Origin: Planctomycetota bacterium
Lineage (GTDB): Bacteria; Planctomycetota; Planctomycetia; Gemmatales; Gemmataceae
DNA: 52,008 nt
Assembly: GCA_016177925.1 (NCBI GenBank)
Contig: JACOUH010000068.1
Location: 1-52,008 of the forward strand
Direction: 5' to 3'
How positions within the stretch are numbered: the stretch's first letter is position 1; each line of letters starts with the position of its first letter. Below are positions 47,685-52,008 of this stretch, piece after piece. The notes beneath the pieces are model-generated. The model was not told the DNA's origin, did no database searches, and was given only the letters and a program-made list of their open reading frames with translations. A program made the translations under genes and the position numbers.

Positions 47685-48829
47685 CGAAACCGCTGAACGT
47701 CGGCATGATCGGCTACGGCTTCATGGCCAAGGCTCACTCCAATGCCTACGCCCAAGTCAACCACTTCTTCGACCTGTCCCATCGCCCCGTTCTCAAGGCG
47801 ATCTGTGCCCGCAGTGCGGACAATGCCAAGGTCTTCGCCGACCGCTGGGGCTACGAGTCAGTCGAGACGGACTGGCGCAAGCTGATCGGGAGAAAAGACA
47901 TCGACCTCGTCGACATCTGCGTGCCGAACAACCTGCACGCGGAGATCGCGACCGCCGCAGCGCAGGCCGGCAAGATGATCCTGTGCGAGAAGCCGCTGGC
48001 GATGAACGGCCCCGAGGGCCTGAAGATGGTCGAGGCCGTCGAGAAGGCGGGCGTGCCGAACATGGTCTGGTACAACTACCGCCGCATCCCGGCGGTCACG
48101 CTCGCCCGGCGCATCATCGAAGACGGCAAGCTCGGCCGCGTCTTCCACTACCGGGCCAAGTTCCTGCAGGACTGGACGATCAGCCCCGACGTGCCGCAGG
48201 GCGGGACGGCAACTTGGCGCCTTGCCGTCGAACAGGCCGGCAGCGGCGTCACCGGCGACCTGCTCGCCCACTGCATCGACACGGCGCTGTGGCTCAACGG
48301 CCCGCTCGACACGGTCAACACCATGACCGAGACCTTCATCAAGGAGCGCAAACACAACCTCACCGGCAAGGTGGAGAAGGTCGGCATCGACGATGCCTGC
48401 ACCTTCATGGGCCGTTTTGCCAACGGCTCGCTGGCCACGTTCGAGTCGACGCGCTACGCGCGCGGCCACAAGGCGCTGTACACACTGGAGGTCAACGGCG
48501 AGCACGCTTCGATCGCGTGGGACTTGCACGATCTGCATCGGCTGCAATATTTCGACCACCGCGACGAGGGCCGGCTGCGCGGTTGGCGTTCGATCCACGT
48601 GACCGACCACGGCGGCGGGCACCCGTACATGGACAAGTGGTGGGTGCCGGGCCTGCAGATCGGCTACGAGGCCACGTTCGTGCATCAGCTGGCGGACTTC
48701 TTCACCGGGCTGAAAGAGAGCAAACCGGCGATGCCCGATTTCCGCGACGCCTACCAAACGCAGCTCGTCCTCGACGCCGTGCTGCAGTCGGCCAAGGATC
48801 AGAAGTGGGTCAACGTGGCGAAGGGATGA
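47681..48829 (+). CDS. Gfo/Idh/MocA-family oxidoreductase
   Basis: A 382-residue NAD(P)-dependent oxidoreductase. The Rossmann glycine motif is in [17 protein letters not shown] (residues about 7-23). [14 protein letters not shown] and the family motif EKP at residues 103-105 ([10 protein letters not shown]) follow, then the C-terminal substrate domain with [17 protein letters not shown] near 192-208, containing the catalytic His region. These enzymes oxidise or reduce sugars, inositols and related polyols. The substrate cannot be read from sequence. It starts with GTG at 47681, with AGGA ten bases upstream; the start overlaps the stop of the preceding stub. An Uma2 gene follows after 35 bases. 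Confidence 0.92.
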   Translation: MTKPLNVGMIGYGFMAKAHSNAYAQVNHFFDLSHRPVLKAICARSADNAKVFADRWGYESVETDWRKLIGRKDIDLVDICVPNNLHAEIATAAAQAGKMILCEKPLAMNGPEGLKMVEAVEKAGVPNMVWYNYRRIPAVTLARRIIEDGKLGRVFHYRAKFLQDWTISPDVPQGGTATWRLAVEQAGSGVTGDLLAHCIDTALWLNGPLDTVNTMTETFIKERKHNLTGKVEKVGIDDACTFMGRFANGSLATFESTRYARGHKALYTLEVNGEHASIAWDLHDLHRLQYFDHRDEGRLRGWRSIHVTDHGGGHPYMDKWWVPGLQIGYEATFVHQLADFFTGLKESKPAMPDFRDAYQTQLVLDAVLQSAKDQKWVNVAKG

Positions 48830-48864
48830 CCCGAGGCAAACCCTGACAGCAGGAGGACATGAGG

Positions 48865-49419
48865 ATGTCAACGGCCGCAGTGAGACTCATCACCGCCGAG
48901 GAGTTCGCTCGGATGCCCCAGCCACCGGACGGCTCCCGGCAGGAACTGGTTCAGGGAGTGATCGTCACCATGCCACCAGCGAAAAGCCCGCACGGAGCGT
49001 GCTGCTCTCGAATCCATCTGCGACTGGGTGCGTTCGTGGAGGCCAACAAGTTGGGACAGGTCTTCATCAACGATACCGGCTTCATCCTCGAGCGCGACCC
49101 CGACACAGTGCGCGGGGCCGACGTCTCGTTCTGGAGTGCCGAGCGGCTGCCGGAAATCCCCGAAGGGTACATCACCTTTCCGCCCGACCTGGCAGTGGAG
49201 GTAGTCTCACCCGGCGACCACTTCGCTCGCATCCAAAGGAAAGTAGTGCATTACCTGACCAAGGGCATCCGGCTGCTGTGGGTAGCCGACCCCCAGGATC
49301 GCAGCGTGACGGTCTACCACCCGGGGGAACTGCCGCGCATCCTCGAGGAGAACGACACGCTGACCGGCGAGGGCGTCGTCCCCGGGTTCAGCTGCCGGGT
49401 CGGGGACCTCTTCCCCTGA
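48865..49419 (+). CDS. Uma2-family putative endonuclease (DUF820)
   Basis: A 184-residue protein of the Uma2 family with a PD-(D/E)xK nuclease fold. The core is visible as GADVSFWSAERLPE, PDLAVEVVSPGD (the D-x(n)-E-x-V catalytic pattern) and LLWVADPQDRSVTVY. An ATG at 48859 is in frame, but the AGGAGG at 48851-48856 is only two bases before it and eight before the ATG at 48865, so the latter is preferred. Uma2 genes are hugely expanded in planctomycetes and cyanobacteria; their in vivo role is not settled. It is downstream of the oxidoreductase on the same strand. Confidence 0.88.
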   Translation: MSTAAVRLITAEEFARMPQPPDGSRQELVQGVIVTMPPAKSPHGACCSRIHLRLGAFVEANKLGQVFINDTGFILERDPDTVRGADVSFWSAERLPEIPEGYITFPPDLAVEVVSPGDHFARIQRKVVHYLTKGIRLLWVADPQDRSVTVYHPGELPRILEENDTLTGEGVVPGFSCRVGDLFP

Positions 49420-49446
49420 TCGCGTGCAGAAGTTCTTTTCGCGGTG

Positions 49447-50511
49447 TCACTCTTGCACCAGTCGCCGTGCCGTGTCGGTGATCCGCTCGACGCTGGGGAC
49501 GTAGACCGACTCCAGTGCCGCGGCACACGGCAACGGCGTGTCGGGAGCGGCGACGCGAGTAATGGGGGCGTCCAGGTCGTCGAAGCTGGTCTCGCCCAAC
49601 CGGGCCGCCACCTCGGCGCCCCAGCCGCCGCTGAGGTTGTCCTCCTCGACGATCAGCACCCGGCCCGTCCGGGCCACCGACGCGCGGATCGTTTCCAGGT
49701 CCAGGGGGACCAGGCTGCGGACGTCGATTACCTCCGCCTCGATGCCCTCCGCGGCAAGGCGCTCCGCGGCAGTGAGGGTGCGGTGGGTCATCAACATATT
49801 GGCAAGGATAGTCAGGTGCGAGCCTGGGCGGCGGACGGCCACGGTGCCCAGCGGCACCTCGTAGTCGCCGGCCGGCACCTCGCCCATCGGGTCGAGCGAG
49901 GTCTTCTCCTTGCGTCCGCCCTTGGCCCCGTACAGAAGCTTGTGCTCCAGAAAGACGACGGGATTGTCGTCGCGAATGGCGGCCAGTAGCAGACCCTTGG
50001 CGTCGTAGGGCGTGGATGGGCAGACCACCTTCAGGCCCGGCGTGTGCAGGAAATAGGCCTCCGTACATTGGCCGTGCTGGGCGCCGCGGCCAGAGGCGCC
50101 GACCGGCAAGCGCAGCACCAGCGGCACCTTCACCTGGCCGTTGCTCATGTAGTGCATCTTGGCGGCCTGGTTGACGACCTGGTCCATGGCGCAGAAGACG
50201 AAGTCGCCGTACTGCATCTCGGCGACGGGCCGCATGCCCATCATCGCCGCGCCGATGGCGGCGCCGACGATGGCGATCTCCGAGATCGGCGTGTCCATGA
50301 CGCGCTCGTGGCCGAACTCCTCCGACAGCCCGAGCGTCACGGTGAAGCCGCCGCCGAAGCCGCCGGGCACGCCGAGGTCCTCGCCCAGGAGGAAGACCGA
50401 CGGGTCGGCGCGCATTGCCACGCGCAGCGCATCGCGGAGCGCCTCGGTCATGCTCAGGCGGCGCGTGGCGGAGGATTGCTCGGCCGGGGAGTCAGGAATA
50501 TTCCGGATCAC
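49447..50511 (-). CDS. 2-oxo acid dehydrogenase E1 component, beta subunit
   Basis: A 354-residue transketolase-like subunit (pyruvate or acetoin dehydrogenase type). Family motifs in order are MTEALRDALRVAM, LLGEDLGVPGGFGG, RVMDTPISEIAIVGAAIGAA, MQYGDFVFCAMDQVVNQAAK, GASGRGAQHGQCTEAYFLHT, NPVVFLEHKLLYG and LIVEEDNLSGGWGAEVAARL. The GTG start at 50511 follows AGAGGG and lies ten bases after the alpha-subunit stop; the next ATG (50454) has no ribosome site. It forms the alpha2-beta2 E1 complex with the neighbouring gene and needs E2 and E3 subunits that are not in the window. The substrate is not determined by sequence alone. Confidence 0.92.
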   Translation of the reverse strand: MIRNIPDSPAEQSSATRRLSMTEALRDALRVAMRADPSVFLLGEDLGVPGGFGGGFTVTLGLSEEFGHERVMDTPISEIAIVGAAIGAAMMGMRPVAEMQYGDFVFCAMDQVVNQAAKMHYMSNGQVKVPLVLRLPVGASGRGAQHGQCTEAYFLHTPGLKVVCPSTPYDAKGLLLAAIRDDNPVVFLEHKLLYGAKGGRKEKTSLDPMGEVPAGDYEVPLGTVAVRRPGSHLTILANMLMTHRTLTAAERLAAEGIEAEVIDVRSLVPLDLETIRASVARTGRVLIVEEDNLSGGWGAEVAARLGETSFDDLDAPITRVAAPDTPLPCAAALESVYVPSVERITDTARRLVQE

Positions 50512-50521
50512 AAATACCCTC

Positions 50522-51490
50522 TCAGTCGGCGAACACGTGGCGGAAGCACTCGGCGGCCAGTGGCTCAGGGCTCGCCACGGTAAACGCGACTGCCTCCTCG
50601 ATGTCCGCCTGGCAGGCGCGCTCAATCGCTTCCAGGTCGCGCTCGCTCTGCTGATACTCGTCGAGGAGGCGGCGGCGGAACAGGTCCACCGGGTCGCGCT
50701 GGCGCCAGCGCTCGAACTCCTCTTTGCTGCGGTAGTTGCCCGCGTCGCCGCGCGAGTGGCCCTTGAAGCGGTACGTCTTGTACTCCAAGAGCGTCGGGCC
50801 CCCGCCAGAGCGGGCGCGCTCCACGGCCTCAAGGGCGGACTGGTGGACAGCGAGCACGTCCATGCCGTCCACGACCTGGCCGGGGATGCCGTAGGCCGCC
50901 GCTCGGTCGGCGATGTCGGTGACGCGGAGGCTTTGCGCGATGTGCGTCGAGGCCGCGTAAAGATTGTTCTCACAAACGAAGACGACCGGCGCATCCTTGA
51001 CCGCCGCCAGGTTGATGCCCTCGTGCAGGGCGCCGATGTTGGCCGCGCCGTCGCCGAAGAAGCTGACGGCCACGCGGTCCTCACGCCGCAGTTTGAAGGC
51101 CAGGGCGGCGCCGACCGCGATCGGGACGTTGGCGCCGACGATGGCGTTGGACGGCATCGCCCCCACCTCGACGGCGGCCAGGTGCATCTGCCCGCCCTTG
51201 CCGCCGGCCGCTGCCTTGCCCCAGATCTCTGCGCTGACCCCCTTCAGCGAGGCGCCCTTGGCGAGCAGGTGCCCGACGGGGCGGTGCGTGCTGAAGATGA
51301 CATCGTCGGCGCGGAGGACGGCGCAGACACCGACGGCGACCGCCTCCTGTCCCTGGCACTGGTGCAGCGTACCGGGGACCTGGCCTTTCAGGAACAGGAG
51401 ATAAAGGTGATCCTCATAGCGGCGAATGAGGACCATCCGGCGGTACACGTCGAGTAACTGCTGCGGAGTAAGCGGCCTGTCTGGGCTCAT
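50522..51490 (-). CDS. 2-oxo acid dehydrogenase E1 component, alpha subunit
   Basis: A 322-residue thiamine-diphosphate-dependent subunit. The cofactor motif begins with GDG at residues 146-148 and closes with NN at 175-176 (GDGAAN ... CENN). Other family landmarks are RRYEDHLYLLFLKGQVPG, HQCQGQEAVAVG, STHRPVGHLLAKG and YRFKGHSRGDAGNYR. It resembles acetoin dehydrogenase AcoA and pyruvate dehydrogenase E1 alpha about equally. The ATG at 51490 is chosen because it begins the family-typical N-terminus (LLDVYRRMVLIRRYE follows); the frame is open upstream. It is ten bases ahead of the beta-subunit start and in one operon with it and the aldolase gene upstream. Confidence 0.93.
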   Translation of the reverse strand: MSPDRPLTPQQLLDVYRRMVLIRRYEDHLYLLFLKGQVPGTLHQCQGQEAVAVGVCAVLRADDVIFSTHRPVGHLLAKGASLKGVSAEIWGKAAAGGKGGQMHLAAVEVGAMPSNAIVGANVPIAVGAALAFKLRREDRVAVSFFGDGAANIGALHEGINLAAVKDAPVVFVCENNLYAASTHIAQSLRVTDIADRAAAYGIPGQVVDGMDVLAVHQSALEAVERARSGGGPTLLEYKTYRFKGHSRGDAGNYRSKEEFERWRQRDPVDLFRRRLLDEYQQSERDLEAIERACQADIEEAVAFTVASPEPLAAECFRHVFAD

Positions 51491-51524
51491 GACACGGTCT
51501 CGTTTCTTGTCTTGGGTAAGAACG

Positions 51525-52008
51525 TCACGCTTGCCCCCTCCCGGCCCGGCCGGCGCTGCCGAACGCGCGCATGAATTCCTCCACGACCGACTGAAGCGCC
51601 AGCCTTCCGGCGACCAGCACATCCGGCGGCAGCCCCGAGCCGATGACCTCGTAGGGGTTCGGGTGGTGCCGCTGCTCGTCACAGGCCGAGCACAGGGCCC
51701 GGAAGTACGCCTGCTTCAGGGCGCTGCCCACGTTGATCTTGCGGGCGCCGAGGGCGACGGCCGCACACAGGCTTTCGCGCTCCACCGAGGTCGCCCCGTG
51801 CAGCACGAACGGAACCGCGACCGCCTGACGGATGGCCCGCAGTCGCTCCAGATCAAGCACCACAGCGCGCCGGCCGTGCAGATGGACCTGGCCGACGTTC
51901 ACCGCCAGGGCGTCGACGCCGGATTCCTCGACGAACTGGCGGGCCGCCTCGGGGTCCGTCAGCCGTCGCTCTGCGGGCTCCTCGGTCATCTCGCCCGCGA
52001 CACCGACC
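51525..52008 (-). CDS. Class II ketose-bisphosphate aldolase (partial, N-terminus outside window)
   Basis: The C-terminal 160 residues of a class II aldolase of the fructose- or tagatose-bisphosphate type. VDALAVNVGQVHLHG corresponds to the segment with a zinc-binding His, and VPFVLHGATSVERESLCAAV and LGARKINVGSALKQAY to the phosphate-binding loop and the KINV-T/S motif. The frame remains open to the window edge (VGVAGEMTEEP upstream), so the start lies beyond 52008. The stop is 34 bases before the E1 alpha start, indicating co-transcription. The grouping of an aldolase with an E1 complex suggests a small carbon-catabolic unit. Confidence 0.82.
   Translation of the reverse strand, partial: VGVAGEMTEEPAERRLTDPEAARQFVEESGVDALAVNVGQVHLHGRRAVVLDLERLRAIRQAVAVPFVLHGATSVERESLCAAVALGARKINVGSALKQAYFRALCSACDEQRHHPNPYEVIGSGLPPDVLVAGRLALQSVVEEFMRAFGSAGRAGRGQA

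Overview
The window looks like a chromosomal segment of a high-GC planctomycete, most likely of the Gemmata/Gemmataceae type. The grounds are the protein families present: a PVC-type haem-binding CxxCH protein, DUF1549/DUF1553, DUF1800 and DUF1501 proteins, secreted WD40 proteins full of FSPDGK motifs, an N-terminal LExR-LL sorting-type motif, a large zinc-ribbon/WD40/LRR chimera, and sigma factors fused to membrane-anchored extracytoplasmic domains. I assigned this by family recognition only; no search was run. There are no rRNA or tRNA genes, CRISPR arrays or complete insertion sequences that I can see.

Layout. Bases 1-120 are a perfect spacer-less palindrome. 0.2-8.2 kb: a haem-binding protein, a HicB-like/PIN toxin-antitoxin pair flanked by a short repeat of the upstream gene's 3' end, two tandem WD40 proteins and an unrecognised secreted protein. 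8.4-9.9 kb: rfbA and rfbC of dTDP-rhamnose synthesis. 10-19.3 kb: the zinc-ribbon/WD40/LRR membrane protein, a DUF1549/DUF1553 protein, a TPR protein and a large surface protein. 19.5-24 kb: a metallophosphatase gene broken by an internal deletion, then PadR regulator, ABC ATPase and ABC permease. 24.2-40.8 kb: six consecutive genes, each an ECF-type sigma factor followed by one transmembrane helix at about residue 250-275 and a long extracytoplasmic part. Five of these carry six carboxypeptidase-regulatory-like (Ig-like) modules and the first carries a DUF6263-like domain. 40.8-43.5 kb: DUF1800 and DUF1501 genes. 43.5-47.1 kb: hemW and a stand-alone rplX on the minus strand, then an ArnT-like glycosyltransferase behind a leader with a strong terminator. 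47.2-49.4 kb: remnants of ybeY and of an Uma2 nuclease, a Gfo/Idh/MocA oxidoreductase and an intact Uma2 nuclease. 49.4-52 kb (minus strand): E1 beta and E1 alpha of a 2-oxo acid dehydrogenase, and the end of a class II aldolase.

The most interesting part is the sigma-factor array. Four of the six genes have the same promoter-like element (TGCCGCG, then 23 nt from its first base an AC-T motif, then GGGTGG-N7/8-CCAC) at 63-65 nt before the start codon, and a fifth has a partial version. All six have an in-frame ATG immediately before the transmembrane helix, preceded in every case by GGAG at exactly 11 nt. That ATG begins a segment that reads like a signal peptide. The array can therefore be read as six single-polypeptide transmembrane sigma systems, possibly with a second, separately initiated exported product. 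Inverted repeats separate most of the genes, so each may be its own transcription unit; the last probably continues into DUF1800.

Two dispersed inverted-repeat families (five and four copies) occupy intergenic spaces. Three genes (metallophosphatase, ybeY, an Uma2 N-terminus) are truncated or internally deleted, which suggests either local decay or assembly problems.
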